This document shows positions 35,567-47,865 of a stretch of DNA of 64,000 bases, piece after piece. A program made the position numbers and the translations under genes. The stretch is from the NCBI GenBank assembly GCA_016800925.1, contig JABCPU010000026.1:248001-312000 (forward strand), in the 5' to 3' direction. The DNA comes from Suillus spraguei. Its lineage: Eukaryota; Basidiomycota; Agaricomycetes; Boletales; Suillaceae. The notes under the pieces are model-generated. The model saw only the letters and a program-made list of their open reading frames with translations, made no database searches and was not told where the DNA came from. Numbering within the stretch: the stretch's first letter is position 1; every line of letters starts with the position of its first letter.

Positions 35567-38425
35567 TCACGACAACCCTGTTGCTCTCACAAGTTGCTGC
35601 CAATAGTCTTCCTCGAGGGTGCCTGATACTGCACCACCCACCGCGATCATGAGATTCTCTTTCTCCTCCCCCTCCGATCTCGTTGAGACTGAGAGAATCG
35701 TAACTACAAGGTCCACCGCTAACCTTCGGATAAGCGATGAAGAAGGAGGGATTTTGGTGAACGGCCCAGGAAGCCGACCACGAACAGGGTGGGTGATCAT
35801 GAAAAAGGGTGTGAGGCGAGTTTGCAATCCAAAGATTTCCTATATCACAAAGGAACCGGTCATATGTTCGTCAACTGCCCGTCGTTCCGATCAAAGACGC
35901 ACCTCATGCTTGATCATGATGGAGCCACGCTGGAGGAGACGTAACAATGATCTGATGACTGTCTAGGGCCGGGATGTCAGCTAAAACATGGTAATAAGTT
36001 CGACAAAAAAATTACCTCGGAAGCGGCTAGGTTGTGAGGACCTATCTCCCAAAGCGTCCTTGGGAGGTGTAATATCCATTCCTGGAATTTTTCCTGCTCC
36101 CTTGTGTTGCGTACGTCGAAATGTCCGCAATAGTCTGTCTCTGTTTCGAGCTTGGAGTGTTGTCATTTATTCATTTCATAAACAAGCGAGGGAAAGCACA
36201 CACCAAAAGAATCCGAGTTACAAATTCCACAGTGAGTGCCTTGACAGCAGAGTTCGATGTTGTCCTAATCGCGTGATCGAGCATCGCGGATAATACGGTG
36301 TCTGTGAGGGTCTCGCCTTGATTCCGCGTGTGGCTCTCCTTTGACTGATTTAGGAGTGCCCAGATTGTGGGTAGTAGTGCGATGTACATCGTCGGGATTA
36401 GCGGCTTTGAAATCTGTGCCCCAGAGTTGTCTTCCCCTAAGAGAAGACGAGTGACGTATGTTCTGACCAAGCCGGCCTGTAAGGCTAATTTGCCTTCATG
36501 TTTGACATGAGAAATAGAAGCGTATGATCGAGAAGTTGGAAAGCGGGCTTTGCGCGAGATGTCCCCTAATACGATAACCAACAGCGCTGTGAGCTCGCAG
36601 TAGATTACATTCAGATCTTGGAACGCATGCTCCACCTAATTGAAATCAGATAGGGAACCTTATCCCAGATGGATGAATCATTACCTTGATCTCTCGGCGC
36701 GCAGGCCTGAACGGAAAGTACCCTGTCATATAACCGAGCAGAGTACTTATCTCATCGCAAAGAATTTCCTCCTCGGCGAGGCTCAAGGAGGACCTGTCTT
36801 GCAAAATTGTTCCATAGAGCGTCCTCATGATTCGCGCCGTCACGGTAAGAAGGTTGACCTCTGCTTCAGGAGGATTCGCGCTGGGTGAAAAGACAACTGG
36901 GGCGCAATCAAGATACGAAGTAAGTAAAGTCGAGTAAAGTGCTCGGGCCAAATGCTATGGATCATGTGGCATTGATGGAAGACTAGACGGTGAGAGTAAT
37001 CGGTGACGCACAATGAGAGAGCAAGTATTACTATTTAGATGAGCCAATGATTCAGTTTGAGCAAGCGATGAACTAGAAAGATCATTTAAAGACCAAGCTG
37101 GGGTTAATGGGCCAGTCGCGAAGTCAGGCATACATATAAAGTCATCGCGAGAGTGCTCGACGTCCAGCTGAGATTGACAATCAACCGACTCGGATCGGAA
37201 TAATCGTTCGTAAGCACTGAATGACCGAGCAGAGCGGAAAGAAGGAATAGAAACCAAGTTGGCAATGGGACTGCGGCCGGGTCCAGGTTAGAAGTTGCAT
37301 GATTTGACGGTCGCAATTGCCGTGATACCGCGTGAGTGAGGAATGTCGAAAGTGACTTCATTACGACTAGCTTCGACTATAATACAGGTCAGCATTGATC
37401 GTGTGTCATGCTTGACAATTTAGTCATACCTGTGACGAAAGGACTACGCTAGCAGTCGATGTCGCCTTTACTTCTCCTTTGTGGGATGAGAAGTTACATG
37501 AGTTTGAAAGCGTTGTAACCCTTACCTTCGGTATCGCCATATTTGGTTCCTGCGCTCAATATCCCCAAGTATCCCTCTAAAACTCTTTTTCCGTGTCCAG
37601 GGTTTCCTTGTATCCAGCCATCAACTAAGCTTTCTGGAACCAATTCAAGAAACAAGTCTAGGAATCGCACGGCATCAATCCTGATTTCTGGGAAGATATG
37701 GGTCTGTGCTGATGTAGTGAAAAGAATGAGCAATGGAACATGAGGGATCAGGTCCTCCTGTATAGAAACAGCTTAAATATATGAAAGATCATGGCAAGTC
37801 GTATAGCACATCACCTTCGAAACAAGAGGTAGCAGCCAGCTCAGAAATGAAAGTAGTGTCTTTCGAACGCCTGCATCCTGTAGATGCTTGAATTTCATGT
37901 CCATGAACGCGTCACTGGACAGACCTCATCTCCAATCAAGCGGACACAAGCCCCTAGCAGTATGGTCATCGAGGATTCTACAATGTCAGGATGCAATTCG
38001 AACAACTCTCGAAAACTCAAGATAGCATCTGTCAAATTCAATGAGCTTTTGGTGTTGCAGACATACGACACATACCTTTCCGGGTATTCGCATTGTAATG
38101 CTTCATGAGCGAAACCAGGTCATCAAATGACTGTTTTCTTCTGGTGGTAGGAAGTGCAGCATCCTTCTCCATCGCAATACTCTGGGTTGGAAGTGCAATG
38201 CCTTCAAACATAAGATACATCTTGACCTATAATTGCAACCAAATCTAATACTCACTGCGAGCTTTGAATGATGTATCCACTACATTGCTTGGCAGCTGCT
38301 TGCCTTTACCAAGTTTCAATTTAGCTTTCTATTTGTCGAGTTAAACAAATGGAAAGTGTCGATTGAGCAAAACTCACTGAGAAGTCGGCCGCCTTCTCCT
38401 TCTTCTTTTTCGAGCTCTTTGGCAT
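35567..38425 (-). CDS. IPI1: Pre-rRNA processing protein IPI1/TEX10 family (Rix1 complex)
   Basis: Component of the Rix1 complex needed for ITS2 processing and maturation of the pre-60S particle in the nucleus. Start MPKSSKKKKEKAADF, a Lys-rich nuclear-type N-terminus. The conserved IPI1 domain follows over several exons: AKLKLGKGKQLPSNVVDTSF, RRKQSFDDLVSLMKHYNANT, RKGILSFRELFELHPDIVES, LIGDEDAGVRKTLLSFLSWL, IPHVPLLILFTTSAQTHIFP, EIRIDAVRFLDLFLELVPES, and ILSAGTKYGDTEGK. The remaining half is helical repeat-like and less conserved (SLSLAEEEILCDEISTLLGY, LTDTVLSAMLDHAIRTTSNS), ending LVRATGLS. Length of roughly 750 residues is usual for fungal IPI1 with the TEX10-like C-terminal part. Exon borders in the C-terminal half were not all resolved. 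Confidence 0.85.
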
Positions 38426-38602
38426 GGTGTCTCAGTGTCTGATAGCGAGAATGAAAGAAAACGTGTTTGATCTGCAAAAATCTTCACGTGACACATTTTA
38501 CTATTTAGGACCAAATCAGAAACATAAATGTTGCATAGTAGACTGGTCCACGTATTTAGTACAAGTAGAAGAATGTCACTGTGGGATGAAGGTAACTACG
38601 AT

Positions 38603-39330
38603 CTACCACCCTAATCTCGGGAAGGGATTCCTCATGAAATCAACTATGATATTCAAGCACAGCATATCCTCGTCATCCTGAGTGTACCCTTTCACATTGA
38701 CGCTGAATTTGGCTGCAAAAGATTCAGTGACTGGCTTAACTATACTATACATAGACTTGTGCGCACCCTGAGGGATCTCCTTCGGTAATGCAATTGTTTC
38801 GACCACAGTGTAATCACCCTTCTCGATTGGACACTGGATGGTTGCGTTTGCAGTGCGTCTGTATCTGACTTTAATCGAAATCCAGGATAACGCTAACGAC
38901 CACCTTACGCTTCTTTACAGATATCAAACGTCTTCGAGAGAAGTTTGATGAGTCCAAGTTTCACGACAACGTCGGCGGAGGCTCCATCCTATGAATAGAT
39001 ATGATATTTTGCTATGTGATATGTTAACAAAACTAACCTCAACTCGTCCTTGAGCAGTCCCCACAACCGTGACAGTCAGGTCTTGGCCCGGCTTGGGTGG
39101 GTCGGGAGAGAGGCTTATTGATTCCAACTGAATAACATCCGCTGGGGAGCCTGGAGAAACTTAACATGTGGCTCATGCGCTTCTATCAAACAGGTCTCAC
39201 CACAATCGGTCCACGACCAACCCTCCATTGTGTGCACCGGCTGACTCATAACTTCTTGCGCCGGAGGAGAATTCGCGGAAGCAAGACCCGCCAACAGAGC
39301 AAGTAAAGAAACGGAGAATAGATGAACCAT
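38603..39330 (-). CDS. NPC2: NPC2/ML-domain phosphatidylglycerol/phosphatidylinositol transfer protein
   Basis: Small secretory or vacuolar lipid-binding protein of the ML family. Signal peptide MVHLFSVSLLALLAGLASAN. Core: MEGWSWTDCGSPADVIQLES, ISLSPDPPKPGQDLTVTVVG, DGASADVVVKLGLIKLLSKT, FDICKEA, ATIQCPIEKGDYTVVETIAL, then FSVNVKGYTQDDEDMLCLNI, VDFM. The Cys in TDCG, DICK, IQCP and DMLCL give the usual disulfides. A short segment HKSMYSIVKPVTESFA between PQGA and KFSVN is an unspliced intron in the raw frame rather than an insert. Read raw, exon 1 runs past TDCG into an unrelated frame; a GTGAGA donor and CAG acceptor restore the family sequence. An in-frame ATG seven codons upstream is possible but weakens the signal peptide. 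Confidence 0.93.
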
Positions 39331-39606
39331 AGCTAACGGTAAGTGGAGCAAGAGCTAGAGAAAAAGCTGGTTGAGGCAAGTGTCCGGAGCTCAAAGCAGG
39401 ATGGCGTGGGAGAATTTCAGGCAGGAGCGATCTGTGGCGATGAGTGCAAGACGCTGCGCAGTGCGCACCAAGGCAATTCGCTCTCTTTCCTTTCAACCAA
39501 ACACGAAGGTAATTGACGTCTTAACCAGTGTGCTTAATCCTACTAAGCAGCGTTTATTCTCAAGGTCATTTTTCATTGATCTTATCCTCGGGTCGTGCTG
39601 CCGAAA

Positions 39607-40669
39607 ATGAAAGCTAGAGAGTATTGTTGTTGCGCAATCCCCTTGGTTAAAGCTGGCATATATACCACGCTGATCGAACAATTCTCTCTTGGGATTATCA
39701 TAGGCAGTCTTTCTGTTGGGACGCCTTCCAGTGAGTCGCTCCCATTTCTGACTTCTACAGTGTAACCGTCTCTGCGTAGTTGTTGGAGCAGCAACTCCTT
39801 CATACGCCTCGTTGCTTCTTGCAATAGCATGCTACGTAGGCGCTGCAATTCAAGTTCTTGGATTTATTGGTATATCTAAGGTACGATGACATTCTAATGT
39901 AGTTGCGAATGCTGAATTTTGCATCATTAGGATAAACACATACTTTTTCGCCGCTATGCCACTCTAAACTCCCTCATCACTCTTGTCGCTTTTGCAATTG
40001 CCGCGGCGTGGGTCATAGTTTCAGCCAAGGGCCACTCGACTGCCGTGACCAACTGCGAGAACAAATACTATAGCGCTTCAGCGCTCCTCGGTAGCAATGC
40101 TACGGAAGGTCAAACTGTCTGCGACATCATCACATGGATTGACATCGGGCTGATGGCCGGTGCTTGGGTCTTCTTTGCTCTTGTGCAGGTTACTTGCTTG
40201 TCAATTGATTATCTGGTACACAGCTGATCGTTGCTTTACAGGCATATTTGCTCTTTGTTATCTCATCTTACGGGACTGCCCAAAGACAAGTTTACGAGAA
40301 GTACGACGCTCTCAATGATACCACAAAGCCGCTGACGGATAATATTCCGATGTCTGATCGTGGTGATCCTTGGGATTACAGAGCATCTACTGAATACGAG
40401 GATGGCCACGGTTATATGCAAAACGCAAGTAAGCGTCAACTGTGAATGCATTGCAGAAAGAAAGATACACGGATGGTCAATCTTATCTTACTCCGACATA
40501 TCCCCCTCAACCTCAGTCGCAATTTGAGCGGCAGCAGTCGACACGAACTGCCCGTTCGAGCAGACACACTCAGAGCCCTCAGCCTGCTCCATATGCTAAT
40601 AACTACCACGGCGTTGATGGTCCGGCTGGGCAACCTGCACCCACTCAGGCTCACACCGGTGCGTATTGA
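39607..40669 (+). CDS. Four-helix (tetraspan) membrane protein, basidiomycete-type, function unknown
   Basis: Starts MKAREYCCCAIPLVKAGIYT, where the CCC motif next to the membrane may be acylated (inference). Four hydrophobic helices: LIEQFSLGIIIGSLSVG; YASLLLAIACYVGAAIQVLG; LNSLITLVAFAIAAAWVIVS; and, after a loop with Cys (TNCENKYYSASALLGS, TVCDIITWIDIGLMAG), AWVFFALVQAYLLFVIS. The cytosolic tail is Pro/Gln/Tyr-rich (LTPTYPPQPQSQFERQQSTR) and ends QAHTGAY. The layout resembles MARVEL/tetraspanin-like fungal proteins, but I cannot assign a named family. Introns after GTPS, GISK and VQ are clear. The one near 40412-40462 is unusual: about 32 nt or about 51 nt depending on donor. Confidence 0.7.
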
Positions 40670-40979
40670 TCCTCGGTTGCTCATCACAATCGCCATTCGT
40701 GGTCGACTTGAATGAGCAGGTTTGTCGGCCCTCCCTAGTCGCATTATCATTATGAGCTGATTCCTTTTTTCTAGCTTAAGGGTCTTTCGGTCACCCAACG
40801 TCACAGATGGCCAAAACCACCTAGCAGAAGGAAATTCTGATTCTATTATTGCTTAGTGGAGTTCTTACAGAATGTGTAGTATTCTTCTATGGACATTTAT
40901 TTGAAGTTTGTAACTTACCTCTGTAGCGACATATTCCTCTACGTGGACTTATCTATCTCTTGCCCTGCAACTCCCGATA

Positions 40980-42288
40980 TCATGTTTCCTCCTCGTCTTC
41001 CCAGGGCCCTATCTTTAGTGATATGTGCTGTGCAGCGGCAATGTTCCTCCACCTGTCTTGTCGGCCATGCTCGGCCATCAACTGACTATGAAATGAGACA
41101 TGTACCACTTTATGGGGCAAGTGCCGAAGCAGAATTCTCTCCTCTATCGTATCGCAAATAATTCGCTCTTCTTCAAATAAGGGTACTGCATACCACGCAT
41201 GAGTTATTTGTAACTTGAGCACTTGGAGTGAGGGACCCAGAGCTAGAATAAAGTTTTCACGCAGCTCGTTTACGGTCACCAGTGAGAGAGCAAAGTACTC
41301 TAAGGTGGGCAAACTGCGGAGGCATGAAGCGATGGTTGTACTTGAGAGCCGGCTACTGCCCAATAGGACGAGTTTGCGAAGGGATGATCCGGGCCCCTCT
41401 AGAAGGGATTCCAGATGGATGTTTCTGATTTCGAAACCAAGTCGATGACCCTGTGCGTGGATGAAGGAATCGAGTTGACAATTGGGAAAACTGGTGTTGA
41501 AGCGTATTTGATCAAAGTTATTGCTTGTGACGCCCCGAATGGTGAGATGACGCAGGGCGGGAAGAGGCAGTTTCTTGAAACGACAATCTCCTGATAAACG
41601 CAGCGAGCGTACGTGACTCGAAGGAATTATTTGGAAAGGATTCGCCCTTGTGAATGGATCTAGGTAAAGTTCATATGCTTGCAAGAGGGGCCTGAGACCC
41701 TTTGCAGCAGGAAACATGGCTCCCTCGAAGTTCAACTGATACCTTGGATATGGCGCTGGTTTGAGTGATAACGCCAGGAGATATTAATGACGTCTCACCT
41801 CCCAGAGGTCGTGTGGGAATAATAATGACGAACGTTGAAGACTCGCACTTTCTCCAGCGATATGAACTTTGCCAATACAAGATACAACCGAGAGGCTGGG
41901 CCAGTCTAATTATTGAGGACACATCTAATTTAACGACCTCCTATCCAGGGCACAAGAAGAGAATGTTACATACCTGGCCAAGCGTACTCTCTAAGATACG
42001 TCCATCGTTGGCAACATCAGCCCAACGAACTATGTGCGCAGCTTTGGGCTCGGAATCCAGATAAGCGAGGTAGTGATCCACCTCCCAGTCGTTTCGCAGG
42101 GAGATATACTTATGGAATAATGCGTGTGCCTCGTAGAAGAACTGCCTGCAGGTATGAAGGATACGAATATGATTATTGGAGGGTTGTCTATTTTGATTCA
42201 CACACAAGTGATTAGCCAAGATGGCTTCATAGACGATGATACGAACGTCGTAAGGTAAATCTCGTATAGAAAGACCTTTTGTTGACAT
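40980..42288 (-). CDS. F-box-like/leucine-rich-type protein
   Basis: Begins MSTKGLSIRDLPYDVRIIVY EAIL, an F-box-like start (LPYDV..IVYEAIL), then HTCRQFFYEAHALFHKYISL. Three exons: the first ends LESTLGQ, the second ends FVIIIPTRPLGG, and the third opens with APYPRYQLNFEGAMFPAAKG. The third exon shows loose leucine-rich repeat periodicity (HVRSLRLSGDCRFKKLPLPA, LRHLTIRGV, SSLRKLVLLGSSRLSSTTIA, LPTLEYFALS, LGPSLQVLKLQI). This is the usual layout of fungal F-box substrate adaptors for SCF ubiquitin ligases, but the F-box is weak, so the role is inference. The end is Asp/Glu-rich (EDEEET). Confidence 0.6.
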
Positions 42289-42964
42289 ATAATAAGGGTT
42301 TCCAAGACGTAGGAGGGCTGGAGATCATTACCATTGAAATATGTAGAAACTTTCAAAGGAAATTAATGTAATTATAAATTGCTGAAAAAGGCGTGAGCAA
42401 AGTTGATCAGCAGATCATCCCGAGCTTGACATTTTGAGGGAAAACGATCCATCAATCCGCAAGCCTCACCACTTAAGCATGGATCTGTCTTCCCCTGCTT
42501 CCGATCCTGGACTGGCATGTTGCATGTATTCGCAAGGGCATCGGAGGCCGCAGTACCAGCGCAATTTCTCCGCACGAGGACAATAAACGTGGCAACACGC
42601 CTCAACTACTTATTTGTTCTTGAGTCACCGTTGCCTTACTTCAGGAATGCCTACATAAAATCACCGTAACTTGCATCTCTTCATTCAGGATCGCATTTTT
42701 GTTGCCTTGATTTTTTGATAGTCTAAATTCGACGTCTAAACACTGCAGTGTGTTTGGGCACGACTATACCGCGTGCCGTAAGGCAAACAAAAGAGGCCAG
42801 CGCATCAACGCTTCTCCGAGTGAAGTGTCTTCGCGTGTCATCCTCAAGTCAATTAATATTGCTATTCTGTCTGGTCCTCCATTCGTCTTCAATCCCCACC
42901 CTCAAAGACTTCTACTTATTGACACTAGCTCCCGTAACTTTCCGTTCCTAACGCCATCGCAACT
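42289..42964. other. Intergenic, 680 bp, divergent promoter region
   Basis: Lies between divergent starts at 42288 and 42965. A minus-strand frame at 42372-42605 (ending NFAHAFFSNL) has even composition but no recognisable homologue or start context, so it is not called. No other structure seen. Confidence 0.45.
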
Positions 42965-43445
42965 ATGCCTGCAATTACACAACCATATGAAGTCTTACTC
43001 GACTTCACAAACGACACACATGACTGCGCAACGATCCAGTTACTGCGGGATTATGACCGGAACACTAGCGCAGTTGTTCTGCTGCACCCTGGAGAAAGTC
43101 TCACCCTGGTCCTCGAGGCAGGTTCCATATACAAATATGCTCTCAAATCACATTCCAAAGTTGCCAATGTGAGGTGCGTATGCACGGCAAGTCTGTTGCT
43201 CGTTTCTCATTTGTATTGCATATAGTGCGAGGAGTTGGCGAGACATTCAGTGCGAAATATCGCATCTATTTGCCGCCAGTCCACCATCATGGGCTTCTTT
43301 ACGTGGGTCCACGGGTTCGCCCGCCAGCGGCGTCACCGTTGACCGAGTATGGCGGGATTATAGGTTCAATGTTTGGAATGATGCCGTAAGTAATTACTAT
43401 GTTCACCCGTCAATCATTCGGTCTTACCTCCGTGCTAACCAGTGA
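42965..43445 (+). CDS. Small conserved basidiomycete-type protein, function unknown
   Basis: Exons 42965-43173, 43226-43385 and 43443-43445 give 123 residues: MPAITQPYEVLLDFTNDTHD, IQLLRDYDRNTSAVVLLHPG, ESLTLVLEAGSIYKYALKSH, KVANVSARSWRDIQCEISHL, and an end VDRVWRDYRFNVWNDA. The second intron (GTAAGT...CCAG) brings TGA directly after the last Ala codon, so the final exon is only the stop codon within the 3' untranslated region. I think short proteins with this pattern occur in other agaricomycetes, but I know no function. The beta-rich first half (LVLEAGSIYKYAL) suggests a small sandwich or jelly-roll domain, which is a guess. Confidence 0.65.
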
Positions 43446-44025
43446 AGCGAGCCCTTCGATTGATGAGAGACTATACCCTGAGGGGCAGAGGCCTTCATAT
43501 GATACCAATCAGCATTTGCACGTAATTTTGTAACGTAAATTTATTTCTTTATTGTTGCTGGTACACACCTCATCTTGCAATTGAAATTCACGTCGTAGGA
43601 TGATAGTCGATAAGCAATCAAGTGTTTATTGTTGTCATCCTTCCAAATTGCGCAATTGTGTTGATGACACATCAAGGTAATCAACTTACTCCGGTCCCAC
43701 CTCGCGAGTGGAACTTCATAGCTTGGCAGGGATATAGTTATATTTCACGCCCTTTACAAATCAGTGCGTCAAGTTTTTTGGTGGCTTAGAATAAGAACGG
43801 TGGGGATGTCGGCTGCATTAATACGCCGGTCGTCCAATGCACTGCGGCATGCAGGATGCTTGCCGGACTATGATCCCCGTCATGACGCATAAGTATGGCA
43901 TCACGAGCTCGGACGCACGGACAGCATGCCTTTCAACCTCCTGACACAACATGCAAGCCGCCGCCAACATAGTACAATCGGTAGGTCTGCGTGGGATGCT
44001 TATCTACGCTCGCCAATGACTCGAA

Positions 44026-45199
44026 ATGTATGCTCAGCAATTGGGGAAGTTGCCTGCTGGCATGCAGCCGGAATACAAACATCGTGAAGGCGGCTTAACT
44101 GTGAAAGCCCTCATATGGTCCGGCGCTACAGACGTTCGAGTCATCGATGCACCTATTCCTGACATCACAGAACCGGTCGACATAATCGTTAAAGTAACAA
44201 GCCAAATATTTGTAGATCGGATTTACATCTGTACCACGGGGAGATCACAACCCTTCAGGAGGTGATATTTTGGGTCACGAGGTCCGCATTGCATTTTTTC
44301 CGAAGATAAATTATTCCATGCTTATATGCTTGCCTGTTGTCGATTAGATTGGCCTGAACGTCAAAAAACTCATCACAATTCAACGCGTTGTCGCCTCCTT
44401 CCAAATTGCCTGTTGGAAGTGTCGATATTGCGAGAGATGATACCGTCGGAATATGAGCTAGTATCTTTACTCCGTCCAGTTTCCAACCTAACTTCGAGCA
44501 GAGTCTTTGGCTCCATTGGGCAATGCTGCGTTCGCTGGGCAGAATTGAAGGGAGCATCTCGCATTATCGCTATAGACCAAGTGCCAGTTAGTCAAAAAAT
44601 TCATGAGATGGTACATGGAGAACTCGACGTCGCGCTTAACTGTGGTTGGTGAGCCGCAAAACACATCCAGTTATATTTTTTTGAAACAGTTCTCAGGTGC
44701 ATTCCACGAGCCAAAAACATTTCTTCACAAAGGGATGAAGATGGATGCTCATGCTTGAGACTGATGTTCCCGAGACCGCGAACAAGATGATCGTGTCTGT
44801 GAGGAAGATGGGTCGATGTTGTCCTTTTGCTGCGTACGCTGGTTTTACCGATGGCTTCAATATCGCTGCACTCGTGAAGAAAGGTGTGAGATTTATCGGC
44901 AATGGTCAAGTGCCAGTCCACAAGTATTGGAGAGAGATTCTGCGCGACTACATCGTGACGGGTAAATTTGACCCCAAATTGTGAGTTTCTTCATCCTGCT
45001 TAAGGCAGTTCACTTCACCTAGTTTTTCAGCATGATCTCGCATCGTGTACCATCGGAAGACATGGCGAAGTTGTATGCTGCAGTGCTTTTTGACAAACGT
45101 ATAGGAGGTGTTGAAGAAGTGTTTGTGGAAACTCGGTTCTCCACTCTGCCTTCCGATAGAGCTCCGAAGCTCAGCCGAGTTGATGACTGGGCGCATTGA
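44026..45199 (+). pseudogene. Decayed zinc-dependent formaldehyde/alcohol dehydrogenase
   Basis: Clear pieces of a medium-chain, zinc-type dehydrogenase of the glutathione-independent formaldehyde dehydrogenase type. They are VKALIWSGATDVRVIDAPIP; a damaged LHLYHGEITT-like stretch; GDILGHE; RVVASFQIACWKCRYCER; IGQCCVRWAELKGASRIIAI; IHEMVHGELDVALNC; FHEPKTFLHKG; LMLETDVPETANKMIVSVRK; GVRFIGNGQVPVHKYWREIL; and an end LSRVDDWAH. Between the structural-zinc cysteines and the Rossmann fold about 110 residues of the family are missing. Another stretch of about 25 residues is missing before IHEMV, and frames shift near 44230, 44440 and 44680. No intron set joins these. The C-terminal third is well kept, suggesting recent decay. 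Confidence 0.75.
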
Positions 45200-46313
45200 T
45201 TAGAGCCTCGTCGCGTCTTGGCATCCTCCATTGCTAGCAATTATGTCTCTAGTATCATTATTCAGATGAGTCATGTTTTGATGTATATGATCATCTTGAA
45301 GTTGCAGTATTTAATCAAGAAAAAAGTCAGCAAGCTAAAAGTGCTGTCGTCAGTGTAGCTGGTAGTGACGTGAAGACTTGGTTCATCCATCCATGCTCGT
45401 GTGGTCGCCTGCGTTTCCAGTGTATGGTAGCTTGCAGATTACCTGCCTCTCGGGTTTCTTTTACCTGTTCCTTGACATCCCGCCGATTCCTTCGTGCAGT
45501 ATAAGTATGTTGCACCCGTATTCTACGCATTCCTTGCCATGTGAACTAGCAGACATTTCGATATGGGTGCAAGATGCTGGCCTAGTACTACGTGGAGGAC
45601 ATGGAGAATGATGTCATGCAAGCGAAAGGTCACTGGGTACCAAAGATACAGTTAATGCGTCATGCACAACCTCATGCATCGTGCACGACATGTCTATTAT
45701 GTAAGACTGGCAATGAGTTCGAAGAGATATGATGTGACGATCAATACGAGAAGACAGAGGAAGTGTGTCTGAAGGCACTAGATGAAATGAGACTCCTGAG
45801 GTTATTGGATCCGAGTCTGCTTGGAGCGAAGAAGACACTGGGTGATCCTACTATCGATTGCGAGGGCACATAGGCAAACTATATATATTCGTGAGTGGCT
45901 CAATATACAAGCTAAGGATGCGTGAAGGAAGGAATGAGGCGAGCGGAGACAAAGGCCTATTAGAATGTGCAACGAGGCATGACCCATGTGAAAGTGTGAA
46001 ACGTTATGAGAAAGGTGTCAAATTCATGCGCAAGAGAATGTATCTGCATGTCTCGGATGTGAAGAGTAGAATCCCCTTGAACTGACGATAACTCGGAATG
46101 GTGCGCCTTTGATCAAAAGTGTTAGTTCGTGGCGTGGAGGAATCGGAGTCCTTACAATTGTGCGAAGTTCATATCATGCACGACATTCATGCCACACAAG
46201 ATGAGCACGCACCAGACTATCTGGAACAGACTGAAGAGTTACGTGATTCAAACTCAAATAATATGCATGAATTAGAACCTAAGATTGTAATCAAACATGC
46301 ATGAGGTATGATA
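45200..46313. other. Intergenic, 1.1 kb
   Basis: No supported gene. Enriched for CATGCA-type words (for example 45660-45690, 46175-46195, 46295-46330), with no clear repeat unit. It separates the dehydrogenase remnant from the 3' end of bL17m. Confidence 0.45.
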
Positions 46314-47308
46314 TCATGCCGGTGCATGCCTACCCCTCCAACGAGCAGGCCGACCGAGCGCACCTTGGACGAGCTGCATAGCAGGCCGAGTCTCTCCCGG
46401 CGATGCAACGCCTGCACGGGCTGGTAAAACCGGGAAGTTGCCCACAAAGTTGGGGTTCCCTCGTTTCCGAGCCTTCTCCTTCTCTTTGGAGTCAGCTCGA
46501 AGTTGCATTTTTGCTTCGGCAACTGGCTTAGCCAAAATGGTTTCCTGCGTGCTCACATGTAATCAGGTAAGGAGCGGCAACAACAATCAAGAACTTACAA
46601 TATAAGCTGAAGCCTTGGCACCTATCTCTGTCAATGCCTCTCGACCTCGATATTTCATAACTTTCTGAAGATTACGCCTCGTCGTTGGCCGCAGTTCACT
46701 GCTGTCAAATCCGCTCAAGTTTAGCTCTTTTGCAACAGCAGTCTCTGCATGTTGGACACCGCTATTGATGACACCGCGGGGTGAGTCCCACCGGAGCTTC
46801 TCATTCAAGAGTTCTCGCCCTACTGCACGTGCAGTCATCTCCAATTTGAAGTCCCGGGGATTATCAACGAGCTCAAGGAGAGCAATGGGTGCATTGTCTC
46901 CGAATCGATTATCGAGCCTATGAATTCGCGTATAGCCCCCTGGCCGGTTTGCATAACGCTCGGCGAAGGTGGTGAAAAGTTTAGGGAGGACAGGAGGTTT
47001 CAAGATGAATGCTTGGGCTTGACGATACGAAGTCTCATTGTTCTTCTTTCCCAGTGTAATGATCTATTCACGTGTAAGCAGACTGCGGGAAATAACAACG
47101 TAGTCTTGCCTTCTCTGCAAGCCTGGCGGTGTCTTTGGCCTTGGCTAATGTTGTTCTAATCTGCTCGTGTTCGAAGAGGGAAGTTACAAGATTCCTATGG
47201 CATTTTCAACGCTGACATGACCACAATGAACTGGCTCGCCTACCGTAGCATTAAATTCCGATGTGAGGACGTCCTCGAGAATTTTCGAAAGGCTACACCA
47301 TGTTTCAT
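46314..47308 (-). CDS. MRPL8: Mitochondrial large-subunit ribosomal protein bL17m
   Basis: Bacterial-type L17 of the mitochondrial large ribosomal subunit. The first exon, [22 protein letters not shown], joins after an intron to [28 protein letters not shown] and IITLGKK, the canonical L17 N-terminus. Later: [40 protein letters not shown]. The fungal mitochondrial extension follows ([40 protein letters not shown]) and ends Arg/Ala/Pro-rich. No separate presequence is visible; fungal mitochondrial L17 proteins are often imported without a cleaved one. The start at 47308 is fixed by the MKHG match, not by the longer ORF overlapping in another frame. Confidence 0.9.
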
Positions 47309-47865
47309 GATTGCCCAAATTCGCAACCTGCTCTGAAGAGCGAGAAGTGACACGAGAGGAATAGACAGCCAATTGCCGCCCCTACGCGCCAAAAATTGTT
47401 CACACGTGATCTGATAATGAACAACTATATGTATAACATCAGGTACTTAGACGTGCATAGATTTATCGTCCGTGAGTATGTGTACTACAATGTGCTGTAT
47501 GTAACGCATGACAGTGGGAGCGATGACTTTTTACGAGAGAAGAGGGCAAACACAAGTATGAGAGTGAGGCAAGAAGGCGAAGGAAGAAGGTAGAGAAAGA
47601 TATGAACACGTATGTAATGGTTTTGAACGGAAGGAAACGCATGCACAGGCGGGTAAGAGGACAGTATCAGCACGTTGTACCGAATGACGTGAGGCGATGC
47701 ACAAAACAGAGTACAGCGGAGACAGCATGCTGACAACAGCAAGACAAGAAGTGGCGAGGTGACGGGACATGATACATATGGTACGCGTGTGCGAGCAGGG
47801 ACGCAGCTTCGGGTTTTGAGTATTCTCCAATATAAAAACAGACACCGAATTGCGTGTATGCCAAA
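47309..47865. other. Intergenic, 560 bp
   Basis: 5' flank of bL17m and 3' flank of the KH-protein gene. Minus-strand CT-rich, with frames rich in Cys and Leu that look like low-complexity artefacts. Nothing supported. Confidence 0.45.

Noticed and set aside
42372..42605. Minus-strand frame ending NFAHAFFSNL
   Set aside because: Composition is acceptable, but there is no homologue I recognise and no supporting splice structure.
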